Assembly: GCF_002914525.1 (NCBI RefSeq)
Contig: NZ_LODW01000127.1
Location: 205,804 to 269,803 of the forward strand
DNA length: 64,000 nucleotides
Direction: 5' to 3'
Source: Rhizobium hidalgonense
Lineage (GTDB): Bacteria; Pseudomonadota; Alphaproteobacteria; Rhizobiales; Rhizobiaceae
The notes under the pieces are model-generated. The model was not told where the DNA came from. It was given only the letters and a program-made list of their open reading frames with translations, and did not search any database. Positions 15,704-22,835 of the stretch are shown here, piece after piece. Within the stretch, counting starts at the first letter, position 1. The number at the start of each line of letters is the position of its first letter. The position numbers and the translations under genes were made by a program.

Positions 15704-16669
15704 TCAGCCCTTGCCGGGGCCGCCTTTGTCGCCCTTGCCGGAACCGCTGTTGTCGTTCTTGTCGGAACCGTCATTGTCGGTCTTGCCGGAACCGCCATTG
15801 TCGCTCTTGCCGGAGCCGCCATTGTCGCTCTTGCCTGAGCCGCCATTGTCGCTCTTGCCTGAGCCGCCATTGTCGCTCTTGCCGGAGCCGCCATTGTCGC
15901 TCTTGCCGGAGCCGCCATTGTCGCTCTTGCCGGAACCGCCATTGTCGCTCTTGCCGGAACCGCCATTGTCGCTCTTGCCGGAACCGCCATTGTCGCTCTT
16001 GCCGGAGCCGCCATTGTCGCTCTTGCCGGAGCCGCCATTGTCGCTCTTGCCGGAGCCGCCATTGTCGCTCTTGCCGGAACCGTCATTGTCGTTCTTGCCA
16101 GGGCCACCCTTGTCGCCCTTGCCCTTGCCATCCTTGCCGTGGTCGCGGTCTTTTCCATCCTTGCCGCCGTGATCGTCGCGGTCCTTGCCGCCGTGATCGT
16201 CCTTGCCGTGGTGGCCCTTGCCATCTTTGCCGTGGTCGCGATCTTTTCCATCCTTGCCGCGGCCGTGATGATCGTGATCCTTGCCGCCGTGGTGGTCTTT
16301 TCCGTGGTGGCCATCCTTGCCGGGGTCTTGATCTTTTCCGCCGGTGTCGTCGCCTTGAACACCGCCGTCGCCGTTGCCCCCGCTGTCGCTATTGCCACTC
16401 CCGTCATTGCCATCGTTCCCATTGCTGGCGACCGAGCCGGTGTTGGATGTCTTCTTGCCGCCGCCAACGTTTTGGCTGCCGTGATCGCTATCGTTGGAAC
16501 TGAATTTGTTATCGGTCTGAATTGCTCTTGTCGGCATGCACAGCCTGTATTCGAGTGTGCCGCGAACTGCGCTGTTGCAATTAACAACTGCCGGAGCTGC
16601 CGTTGCCAAGCTGCTGCTTGCCAGGAGGGAAGCAATGGCAAGGCCGAATTTCGATGCTCTGCTGATCAT
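15704..16669 (-). CDS. Secreted Gly/Asp/Lys-rich tandem-repeat protein
   Basis: 321 residues. A signal peptide (ISRASKFGLAIASLLASSSL ... ATAAP) leads to a short region with two cysteines (VVNCNSAV, YRLCMPT). The rest is low complexity: first degenerate GKDHDHHG/GKDRDHGKDGKG units, then a heptad GSGKSDN repeated about twelve times almost perfectly, then a short degenerate end (KGDKGGPGKG). It is highly hydrophilic and probably disordered, exported to the periplasm or surface. The Asp/Gly/His content could bind cations, but it lacks the GGxGxDxUx nonapeptide of RTX proteins. Start ATG 16669 has GGGAG upstream. Family not recognised. Confidence 0.7.
   Translation of the reverse strand: MISRASKFGLAIASLLASSSLATAAPAVVNCNSAVRGTLEYRLCMPTRAIQTDNKFSSNDSDHGSQNVGGGKKTSNTGSVASNGNDGNDGSGNSDSGGNGDGGVQGDDTGGKDQDPGKDGHHGKDHHGGKDHDHHGRGKDGKDRDHGKDGKGHHGKDDHGGKDRDDHGGKDGKDRDHGKDGKGKGDKGGPGKNDNDGSGKSDNGGSGKSDNGGSGKSDNGGSGKSDNGGSGKSDNGGSGKSDNGGSGKSDNGGSGKSDNGGSGKSDNGGSGKSDNGGSGKSDNGGSGKSDNGGSGKTDNDGSDKNDNSGSGKGDKGGPGKG
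15790..16085. repeat. 21-bp coding tandem repeat array (about 12 units)
   Basis: The plus-strand unit (C/A)CCGCCATTGTCGCTCTTGC plus CGGA recurs every 21 bp without spacers. Small differences (CTGAG, CGGAA, CGGAG) mark sub-families of units. Degenerate copies flank it on both sides. Such arrays change copy number by slippage. The length is a multiple of 3, so the frame is preserved. Confidence 0.85.
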
Positions 16670-16815
16670 TTCATACGTCTCCCAAAAGGTTAACCGAATG
16701 TTAATGGGAGGAATTCTTATACTAACGATGAATTAACGGAAAGAATAAACAATGGTTAATCTGTATCGGCTATATAATAAGGTTAAATTCTCAAGTATAA
16801 AATTTTAATAAATTT

Positions 16816-16846
16816 TTATCCCGACTCTGCTATTGTTGCGGGATAA
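16816..16846 (+). promoter_or_regulatory. 5' UTR hairpin before protease gene, in AT-rich divergent promoter
   Basis: The gap 16670-16861 is strikingly AT-rich compared with its surroundings. It must hold promoters for both flanking secreted-protein genes. TTATCCCG (16816-16823) pairs with CGGGATAA (16839-16846), 15 bases before the ATG at 16862, so it would lie in the leader. Confidence 0.4.
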
Positions 16847-16861
16847 ATAAGGGAATCGGCT

Positions 16862-17437
16862 ATGAGGCGTCTCTTTTCTCTTGCTGCTATTTTAGCCATT
16901 CTTCTGCCTTTTCAGGCCGTTGCCGGATCATCTCTGCCTGTGACCAGAAGCATCGGCGCACCTGTGGGGTTCGGCGCAGCCTGCGCCAAGTACAAGTGGC
17001 TGTGCGGCAGGATGGCGGCGCAACAGCGGAACGACGCTGCAGGAATAGCGCTTCTTCAAAAGATCAATCGTGCCGTCAACGGACGCATCATTCCTGCAGA
17101 AGATCGTCCGTCATCCGGAAGCAGGGATGTTTGGTCTCTGCCGGTTGCCGGCCGTGGCGACTGTGAGGACTACGCTCTCCAGAAGATGAAGGACCTGATC
17201 GAGGCTGGTTTTCCATCGAACCGACTGGCCCTTTCGGTGGTCATTGGACCGCATGATCAAAACCATGTCGTTCTCGTCGCCCGGACGGATGGCGGCGATT
17301 ATGTGCTCGATAATCTGACCAGTGTGGTGAAGCCATGGCGCACCACGGGCTATACGTTCCTGGCCACTCAGGATTTTCGATCGCGCACGGGCTGGCGCGT
17401 GACGCTTGCCGGTCCCCGCGCAGGTGAGTTCTCCTGA
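16862..17437 (+). CDS. Transglutaminase-like cysteine peptidase (BTLCP family)
   Basis: 191 residues. A signal peptide (RRLFSLAAILAILLPFQAVA) is followed by ACAKYKWLCG and the catalytic triad of bacterial transglutaminase-like cysteine proteinases. Cys is in GDCEDYALQK, His in DQNHVVLVAR, and Asp in DYVLDN. This is the LapG/DUF920-related fold. LapG cleaves a surface adhesin in the periplasm. No LapD-like receptor or giant adhesin is in the window, so the substrate is unknown. The divergent partner gene encodes a secreted repeat protein and shares the promoter region. Confidence 0.85.
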   Translation: MRRLFSLAAILAILLPFQAVAGSSLPVTRSIGAPVGFGAACAKYKWLCGRMAAQQRNDAAGIALLQKINRAVNGRIIPAEDRPSSGSRDVWSLPVAGRGDCEDYALQKMKDLIEAGFPSNRLALSVVIGPHDQNHVVLVARTDGGDYVLDNLTSVVKPWRTTGYTFLATQDFRSRTGWRVTLAGPRAGEFS

Positions 17438-17619
17438 GGCGGGCCGTCGCTCAGACTCCAACGCGAACAACGCCAAATTCGAGTGCAGATAGCGGTAAAT
17501 TCGACGTAGAATTGCGTGCTCAACACCGTGCTTGATGCGTGCCTGATGTAAGAATCGGAAACACTTTGTGACTAAGTGTCTCCAAAAGCAGCGTTTTTTG
17601 ACTTGCCGCGTCAAGAGAG

Positions 17620-18057
17620 ATGAAGGATATTCTGCAAACGTTGAGGGAAGCCTTCATGATCAGAATGATTGAAAACCCTGCCGAACTGGCTGGCGAAGAT
17701 ATCACCGGCAAATATATTCTCCGAAGGCTGAACTATCATTGGTTCGCCTACGGCAAGGCGGCCATTGTGGCTGCCTGCAAGGGAACGATCCTGCATCTCG
17801 AGCGGGAAGAAACGGTCTATTCCGAGCGTTGGGGCCGTCGCGCCTATAGCGGAACCGGCAAGCGTTACCCCGGCGGCATCTGTCCCATTTCGGCCGTCGC
17901 CTGCGTTTGCGATACGCCCGACGACGTCAATGCCGTCATTCAACTGGATGTCGAAGCGCAGGACGAATTCTATCAGCTGATCGCCAAGACGGAAGCCAGG
18001 GTTCAGGCTCTTGCCGCTTCCTCACGAAACAGCCAGTTTCTCGAAGCGGCCGAGTAG
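17620..18057 (+). CDS. Conserved hypothetical protein
   Basis: 145 residues from ATG 17620. An alternative ATG at 17656 (MIRMIENPAELAG) has a better ribosome-binding site (GAGGGAAG) and would give 133 residues. The protein has no signal peptide or membrane segment. It contains GKYILRRLNYHWFAYGKAAI, a basic/aromatic middle, and ICPISAVACVCDTP with two cysteines near the centre. The C-terminal part is helical and ends QFLEAAE. I do not recognise the family. Codon use and GC match neighbouring genes, so it is probably a real cytoplasmic protein. Confidence 0.6.
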   Translation: MKDILQTLREAFMIRMIENPAELAGEDITGKYILRRLNYHWFAYGKAAIVAACKGTILHLEREETVYSERWGRRAYSGTGKRYPGGICPISAVACVCDTPDDVNAVIQLDVEAQDEFYQLIAKTEARVQALAASSRNSQFLEAAE

Positions 18058-18401
18058 GGCGGTTTTTCAACGATGTAAGGTAACCGCCACCGCAGTCTCC
18101 GGTAACTCGAACGCGGTATACGAGGGGCGTTGTTGCAATCCGACGCAGCTTTCATTCGTTGGGTTGCCATCGGGTTGCGCGTGGGGAGAAGAGGGAGCAA
18201 CCGGCACCTCAACCCTGCATCAACGAGGGGAAGAACTGAGGCACCGTCTCAAATCTCTTTCCGCGCATGACCGTCGAAGGACCGGGCTGGCGGCTCGTGT
18301 CTCATACGGCGATGTGGATGGTGACAGCGGAACTGCCGTAACCAAATCAACCCGCGACCCTACCTTTCTCACAGAAACTGCCGACAAACAGGAGCAGTCG
18401 C
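18058..18401. other. Gap with no recognised gene
   Basis: 344 bases. Short frames here have no ribosome-binding site or recognisable protein. I see no repeat copy or strong hairpin. The promoter for the gene at 18402 presumably lies toward the right end. Confidence 0.4.
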
Positions 18402-18800
18402 GTGACCAAGACTGAACTCTCGGACCTCTATCGCGGCTACATCGCCTGCCTGAACAGGCAGGACTGGCCGAAACTCGGGCAGTTCGTCGATGAGGGCGCG
18501 GTGCATAACGGCCGGCGACTCGGGGTGTCGGGTTACGTCGAAATGCTGGAGCGGGATTTCGATGAGATTCCCGATCTCTATTTCAATGTGGTGACGTTGG
18601 TTGCCGATCCGCCTTACGTTGCGTGCCGGCTCGGCTTCGACTGCGCGCCGAAGGGAAAGTTCCTCGGGCTCGACGTGAACGGCCGACGCCTTTCCTTCGC
18701 CGAGAACGTCATCTACGAATTTCGCGGTGGAAAGATCGTCGAGGTCTGGTCGGTCATCGACAAGGCGGCGATCGAAGCCCAGCTTCGGGGCGAGAGCTGA
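18402..18800 (+). CDS. SnoaL-like ester cyclase family protein
   Basis: 132 residues from a GTG start preceded by AGGAG. The pattern (LYRGYIACLNRQDWPKLGQF ... GYVEMLERDFDEIPDLYFNV ... FAENVIYEFRGGKIVEVWSV) is that of the SnoaL/polyketide-cyclase-like NTF2 fold, in which a cone-shaped pocket binds a small hydrophobic ligand. Homologues near dehydrogenases and regulators are usually annotated as ester cyclases without proven activity. It precedes the methyltransferase gene by 51 bases and may be co-transcribed. Confidence 0.8.
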   Translation: MTKTELSDLYRGYIACLNRQDWPKLGQFVDEGAVHNGRRLGVSGYVEMLERDFDEIPDLYFNVVTLVADPPYVACRLGFDCAPKGKFLGLDVNGRRLSFAENVIYEFRGGKIVEVWSVIDKAAIEAQLRGES

Positions 18801-18851
18801 TCGCCCGACCTTGAAGTGGGCGCATATCCCGAGGAGAAAGGAGCGGCGGTC

Positions 18852-19562
18852 ATGACACGGCAGGACATCCGTCCCGGTCAGATATTCGCAGCCGCAGCGC
18901 CATCGCTCGGATCGCTTGCGATAACCATAGCCCTGATGTTTGCCGCGCTCTTCTGGCCAGCCGGCCGGCTCGATTGGCCGCGCGGCTGGATGTTTCTCGG
19001 CCTCTTTCTTGCGCTGACATTTGTCGCGATGATCTGGATCTGGCGCGTGAACCCGGAACTGTTTGCGGCGCGCAGCCGATACCAGAAAGGCACCAAGGCC
19101 TGGGACGCCGTGGTGGCGACACTGACGATCATTCTCTTTGCGGCCATTCTTCCGGTCGGCGCCTTGGATGACGGGCGGTTCCTTTGGGCGCCGCAGCCCG
19201 ATTGGGTCGTCCTTCTCGGCTATCTCCTGATGACATCAGGTTATCTCGGCCTGACTTGGGCGCAGTCCGTCAACCGGCACTTCGAGCCGACGGTGCGCAT
19301 CCAAACCGATCGCGACCATAAGGTGATCGACACCGGCCCCTATGTCGTCATCCGCCACCCGGGATACGCCTTCGCCATCGTGCTGGGCATCGGAATGGCG
19401 CTGTCGCTTGGCTCGCTTTACGCGCTGATCCCCGCCGGCCTGCTTGTCGTCGTGCTTTTCGGCCGGACGCTGGGGGAGGAGGCGGAATTGCGCAAGGGGC
19501 TCGAGGGATATGTCGAGTATATGGGGCGGGTGCGCTGGCGCTGGATTCCGGGTGTTTGGTGA
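18852..19562 (+). CDS. Isoprenylcysteine carboxyl methyltransferase-like membrane protein
   Basis: 236 residues. The start at ATG 18852 (MTRQDIRPGQIF) is taken because AAAGGAG precedes it. Five to six hydrophobic helices are followed by the ICMT/PEMT signature in the C-terminal third: VIDTGPYVVIRHPGYAFAIV then LGEEAELRKGLEGYVEYM, ending RWRWIPGVW. The family transfers methyl groups from SAM to membrane-embedded acceptors. Bacterial members have no known prenyl-protein substrate. Confidence 0.85.
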   Translation: MTRQDIRPGQIFAAAAPSLGSLAITIALMFAALFWPAGRLDWPRGWMFLGLFLALTFVAMIWIWRVNPELFAARSRYQKGTKAWDAVVATLTIILFAAILPVGALDDGRFLWAPQPDWVVLLGYLLMTSGYLGLTWAQSVNRHFEPTVRIQTDRDHKVIDTGPYVVIRHPGYAFAIVLGIGMALSLGSLYALIPAGLLVVVLFGRTLGEEAELRKGLEGYVEYMGRVRWRWIPGVW

Positions 19563-19618
19563 GCGTGAGACTTTACCCCTTCCTTTACAGGTGTCCCACG
19601 GCACACCCATCACCTCTC

Positions 19619-19672
19619 TCCGGCCTCATCCTGAAGTACCCCGCAAAGGGCCTCGAAGGGCGAGGGCGGCCG
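19619..19672. repeat. Short intergenic palindromic repeat (CCTCATCCTGA type)
   Basis: CCTCATCCTGAAGTACCCCG then GCCTCGAAGGGCGAGGG. It resembles 21977-22020 and a motif common in rhizobial and related genomes between convergent genes. It may help end both transcripts. Confidence 0.5.
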
Positions 19673-19676
19673 CAAT

Positions 19677-20207
19677 TCACCCAATGACCTTCAGATCGCG
19701 GGCGAAGCGTTGCCAGTTGGCGACGTAGTTTTTCGCCGAGCGGCGGATGGCTTCGATTGCGGCGTCGTCGAGCAGGCGCACGACGCGGGCGGGGGCCCCG
19801 ACGATCAGAGAGTTATCGGGGAATTCCTTGCCCTCGGTCACCAGCGCATTGGCCCCGACCAGGCAGTTGCTGCCGATCTTCGCGCCATTCAGAATGGTGG
19901 CGCCCATGCCGATTAGCACGTTGTCGCCGAGCGTGCAGCCGTGGAGGATGGCGTGGTGGCCGATGGTGCAGCCTTCGCCGGTGGTCAGCGGGAAGCCCAT
20001 GTCGGTATGGGCCATCACGCCTTCCTGGATGTTGGTGCCGGCGCCAATGGTGATCCGCTCATTGTCGCCGCGCAACACCGAGCCGAACCAGATGCCGACG
20101 TTCTCACCGACCTCGATGTCGCCGATCACATGCGCATCCGGCGCGATCCAGTGAAGGCCGGCGGGCGGTAGCTTCGGGGTCAGTCCGCCAAGGGCGTAGA
20201 TCGGCAT
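19677..20207 (-). CDS. Gamma-carbonic anhydrase-like hexapeptide-repeat protein
   Basis: 176 residues. It has left-handed beta-helix hexapeptide repeats throughout (IGDIEVGENVGIWFGSVLRG; IGAGTNIQEG). The three metal histidines of the gamma-carbonic anhydrase/YrdA/PaaY group are at MAHTD and GHHAILHG. The trimer binds a metal between subunits; YrdA-type members often lack measurable CO2 hydration. The gene is 12 bases downstream of the FAH-family gene, on the same strand, so they probably share a transcript. Confidence 0.9.
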   Translation of the reverse strand: MPIYALGGLTPKLPPAGLHWIAPDAHVIGDIEVGENVGIWFGSVLRGDNERITIGAGTNIQEGVMAHTDMGFPLTTGEGCTIGHHAILHGCTLGDNVLIGMGATILNGAKIGSNCLVGANALVTEGKEFPDNSLIVGAPARVVRLLDDAAIEAIRRSAKNYVANWQRFARDLKVIG

Positions 20208-20219
20208 GGCATCCTCCGC

Positions 20220-20915
20220 TCAGACGACTTCGACCGACAGCGTCGCCACGCCGTCGATGCCGCAGGTGATGCGGTCGCCCCTCGCAACCGCGCCGACGCC
20301 GGCCGGTGTGCCGGTCATGATCACATCGCCCGGCGCCAGCACGAAGAGCTTCGAGAGCTCGGCGATGATCTCGGGCGCCTTCCAGATCATCTGGTTGAGG
20401 TCGCCGTCCTGGACGCGCCTGCCGTTCTGCTCCAGCCAGATCCGGCCATCGGCGGGATGGCCGAGCCGGCTTGCCGGCACGATCGCCGAGACGGGGGCGG
20501 AATGTTCGAAGGCCTTGGCGAGCTCCCAGGGGCGGCCGAGCTTCTTGGCTTCGCCCTGCAGATCGCGGCGGGTGAAATCGATGCCGACGGCGTAGCCGTA
20601 GATGCAGTCGAGCGCGTCTGCGGCCTCAATGTCAGCGCCGCCCGATTTCAGCGCCAGCACGCATTCGACCTCGTAATGGACGTCGTTCGACAGCGGCGGA
20701 TAGGGAAAAGCATTTCCCGCCGGCAGCAGATTGTCGGCGTTCTTCTGGAAGAAGAAGGGCGGCTCGCGGGAGGGATCATGGCCCATCTCGATCGCATGGT
20801 CGGCATAGTTGCGTCCGACGCAATAGACGCGTCGCACCGGAAAGCGCTCATCGGTGCCGTCGACCGGCAGCAGAACCGGTGCGGGACGCGGAATGACGGT
20901 GGCGGGATGGGGCAT
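20220..20915 (-). CDS. Fumarylacetoacetate hydrolase family protein
   Basis: 231 residues, the small single-domain form. Metal-binding and core motifs are VYCVGRNYADHAIEMG, FFFQKNADNL, HYEVECVLALKSGG (acidic ligands), GYAVGIDFTRRDLQ and DVIMTGTPAGVGAV. Family members cleave C-C bonds in fumarylpyruvate, acylpyruvates or related diketo acids, or decarboxylate oxaloacetate. Length and motifs fit acylpyruvate/fumarylpyruvate hydrolases, but without aromatic-catabolism genes nearby the substrate stays open. Confidence 0.9.
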   Translation of the reverse strand: MPHPATVIPRPAPVLLPVDGTDERFPVRRVYCVGRNYADHAIEMGHDPSREPPFFFQKNADNLLPAGNAFPYPPLSNDVHYEVECVLALKSGGADIEAADALDCIYGYAVGIDFTRRDLQGEAKKLGRPWELAKAFEHSAPVSAIVPASRLGHPADGRIWLEQNGRRVQDGDLNQMIWKAPEIIAELSKLFVLAPGDVIMTGTPAGVGAVARGDRITCGIDGVATLSVEVV

Positions 20916-20992
20916 GGCGGGTCTTCCTGTTCAACGAGTCTTTCGTTGATCTTAAACGGAAAACAATGCGGCGGGGAAGCGTGCTTGACAGA

Positions 20993-21021
20993 TTGACGCT
21001 GTTGCCCACGATCGATAACTT
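20993..21021 (+). promoter_or_regulatory. Promoter of the leader-peptide transcript
   Basis: -35 TTGACG (20993-20998), a 17-bp spacer, then -10 TAACTT (21016-21021). The expected transcription start falls at or within a base of the leader ATG at 21028, which would make the message leaderless. Confidence 0.5.
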
Positions 21022-21027
21022 ACATTC

Positions 21028-21096
21028 ATGAGCAGGATTTTCACAGTTTCTACGATGTCTACGACCACCGTTTGGCGGTGGGTGGCAGACGCGTGA
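21028..21096 (+). CDS. Leaderless 22-residue leader peptide with two Trp codons (putative)
   Basis: ATG 21028 opens a 22-codon frame ending at TGA 21096; its second half reads STTTVWRWVADA. Two Trp codons one residue apart, an AUG at the predicted transcription start, and an intrinsic terminator 30 bases after the stop copy the layout of trp attenuators, including the leaderless trpL of Sinorhizobium. A 6-bp hairpin CCACCG/CGGTGG overlaps the Trp codons. The downstream gene, however, is not trpE but a nucleotidyltransferase. It may be an orphan or translocated attenuator, or an sRNA whose ORF is incidental. Confidence 0.45.
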   Translation: MSRIFTVSTMSTTTVWRWVADA

Positions 21097-21125
21097 ACCG
21101 AATTCCGTTCATTGCAGAAGACACC

Positions 21126-21152
21126 AACCCGCCGGAAACGAGCGGGTTTTTT
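21126..21152 (+). terminator. Intrinsic terminator/attenuator
   Basis: AACCCGC (21126-21132) and GCGGGTT (21142-21148) enclose a 9-base loop, with TTTTTT at 21147-21152. It stands 35 bases before the next start codon, so it must be read through or bypassed if that gene uses the upstream promoter. Confidence 0.85.
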
Positions 21153-21187
21153 GTTGCCGCTCGTCTCCGGCATTCGAGGACGAGAAC

Positions 21188-21940
21188 ATGGACGATATCG
21201 CGAAACAGATTCTTGCCGAGCGGGCGCTCGCCGCCGCCCGCCGCTCTGTCGCCTGCCGCTATGCCGGGGCCGCCTTCGCCTATGTCTCCGGCTCCATCAT
21301 ACGCGGCGAAGGCACCGAGTTTTCGGATATCGATCTGGTCATCGTGTTCCCGGCGCTGGAAAGAGCTTGGCGGGAATCGTTCACGGAGGATGAGTTTCCG
21401 GTCGAGGCTTTCGTCCATGATCCGCAGACGCTGGCGCATTATATTCATCAGGATGCCGAGAGCGGTTATCCTATCATGGGCAATATGGTTGCGACGGGCA
21501 GCATATTGGGACCGGAATTCGAGCGTGCCCGCGCTATCCAGGAAAAGGCTGCAGGCATGCTGGCGGCAGGACCGAAACCGCTGGCCGGGCCGGCCTATGA
21601 CGCGTTGCGCTATCATGTGACCGACCTTGCCGACGATCTGCGCGGCAAGCGCCCGCCCGAAGAGGTCGCCGCCATCGCCGCGCATCTCTACCAGAAACTC
21701 GCCGATCTCATTCTGCTCGGGCATGGCCAATGGGCCGGCCGGGGAAAATGGGCGCCGCGCCTGCTCAGGGCATTCGACCCGCAATTGGCGAGCGAATTCG
21801 ACACGGCGTTCCGCCTGGCGACGCAAGGTGAGGCAGCCCGGTTTCTCGATCTGGCGGACCGGACGCTCGCCTTGCACGGTGGCCGTTATTTTGATGGATA
21901 CAGGCAGGACGCTCCGCTGGCGGCGCGGCGGCTGGAATAG
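21188..21940 (+). CDS. Nucleotidyltransferase domain protein
   Basis: 250 residues. The polymerase-beta-like nucleotidyltransferase motif is near residue 33-53: VSGSIIRGEGTEFSDIDL, with the GS...DxD catalytic pattern. The remaining ~180 residues are helical (HYIHQDAESGYPIMGNMV; AHLYQKLADLILLGHGQWAG) and resemble an accessory helical domain of aminoglycoside-adenylyltransferase-like proteins. It may modify a small molecule, tRNA or protein by AMP transfer; the target is unknown. The ATG follows GAGGACGAGAAC. Confidence 0.8.
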   Translation: MDDIAKQILAERALAAARRSVACRYAGAAFAYVSGSIIRGEGTEFSDIDLVIVFPALERAWRESFTEDEFPVEAFVHDPQTLAHYIHQDAESGYPIMGNMVATGSILGPEFERARAIQEKAAGMLAAGPKPLAGPAYDALRYHVTDLADDLRGKRPPEEVAAIAAHLYQKLADLILLGHGQWAGRGKWAPRLLRAFDPQLASEFDTAFRLATQGEAARFLDLADRTLALHGGRYFDGYRQDAPLAARRLE

Positions 21941-21976
21941 AGGTGCAATCGGAGAATGCAAGGCCCAAGAGAGCCT

Positions 21977-22020
21977 TATCCCGAGGTCCCCCGTAAGGGG
22001 CCTCGAAGGACGAGGCGGGT
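21977..22020. repeat. Short intergenic palindromic repeat (CCCGAGGTCC type)
   Basis: CCCGAGGTCCCCCGTAAGGG then GCCTCGAAGGACGAGG, akin to 19619-19672. It is directly followed by a second, oppositely oriented element at 22053-22122. Confidence 0.5.
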
Positions 22021-22052
22021 GCTCAGGGGGAGATGGGGCAAGGAGCAACGTT

Positions 22053-22122
22053 GCGGCGTGTCCTTCGAGGCTTCGGCCTTTGGCCTGCCCGCCTCAGAAT
22101 GAGAAGGGTTGGAGGATGCCGC
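22053..22122. repeat. Short interspersed repeat, copy B (inverted relative to 1887-1942)
   Basis: The reverse complement reads GCGGCATCCTCCAACC ... CTGAGGCGGGCAGGCCAAAG ... GCCTCGAAGGACACGCC, matching copy A across most of its length. Confidence 0.7.
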
Positions 22123-22312
22123 TTTACCTTCACCCGCGAGATCTCCATTGCGGCAAGATACAGGGCATTCACCCCCGCGAGATCATCCAGACTCCCACCA
22201 TCGTCACCGCAAGGCCGATAAACATCGAGTGAACGGCTCAAGCCATTGCAATACGGTGCCAGTTGGATAGAGCTGAACTGTAATATTATCAAAACCAGAG
22301 GATGAAAGAAGA

Positions 22313-22753
22313 ATGCCGGGGTTGCGATTTTTCAGAGCAAACCATATTCTCACGCCCATACTTTCCGTAACTTTAGGTCTTTCCGGATGTGTCACGACCA
22401 AGGATGGTGTCCAGATTTCTGCGGATCATAGTCGCGCCGTGAGTGGCGAGCGGACAAAAATGGGCCAGTCTTACAATTTGAATGCAGACTGCACCGCTGC
22501 GACGATGGCGAAGATAAAGTTGGTGCAAGCCCCGGCGCACGGTTCGGTTGAATTTGTTAACGAAAAGATTTTTTCACATTACCCGACAGGTGCCCCGCAG
22601 ATCAGGTGCAATTCCAGGAAATCTCCTGGCGTGTCCGAATATTATACTTCCAACAGCGGATACTCTGGAAAGGATATGTATAAGGTCAGAGTGTCCTACG
22701 GCGAAGGAACCATCAAGGACGTAACCGTCAATATCAACGTGATAAAGAACTGA
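22313..22753 (+). CDS. Small lipoprotein, possible Ig/cadherin-like fold
   Basis: 146 residues. The N-terminal hydrophobic stretch ends in a lipobox (VTLGLSGCVTT), so the mature N-terminal Cys should be lipidated. The mature part contains AKIKLVQAPAHGSVEFVN, a motif typical of bacterial Ig-/cadherin-like tandem domains, and ends in a beta-strand-like VRVSYGEGTIKDVTVNINV. Two further cysteines (NADCTAA, IRCNSRK) may pair. GC content is lower than in the neighbours, which hints at later acquisition. ATG 22313 follows GAGGATGAAAG. Confidence 0.7.
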   Translation: MPGLRFFRANHILTPILSVTLGLSGCVTTKDGVQISADHSRAVSGERTKMGQSYNLNADCTAATMAKIKLVQAPAHGSVEFVNEKIFSHYPTGAPQIRCNSRKSPGVSEYYTSNSGYSGKDMYKVRVSYGEGTIKDVTVNINVIKN

Positions 22754-22835
22754 CGTAAGTCGCCGGTAATTTTCAAATCGGTCGTTCAAGCGAAGCGGTG
22801 GCGCATCTGCGGGTGCGCTGCCGTGGAAGATATGC

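Noticed and set aside
15790..16085. Regularly repeated 21-bp units that could suggest a CRISPR array
   Set aside because: Units are contiguous with no unique spacers, lie inside one open frame, and there are no cas genes.
15616..16641. Alternative frames through the repeat array (ARATMAAP and SLLPEPPL repeats)
   Set aside because: These are shadow readings of the same 21-bp repeat. Only the frame at 15704-16669 has a signal peptide, a good start and sensible N-terminal sequence.
21028..21152. Calling the leader region a genuine trpL-trpE(G) attenuator
   Set aside because: Architecture fits, but no anthranilate synthase gene follows, so it is reported only as trpL-like.
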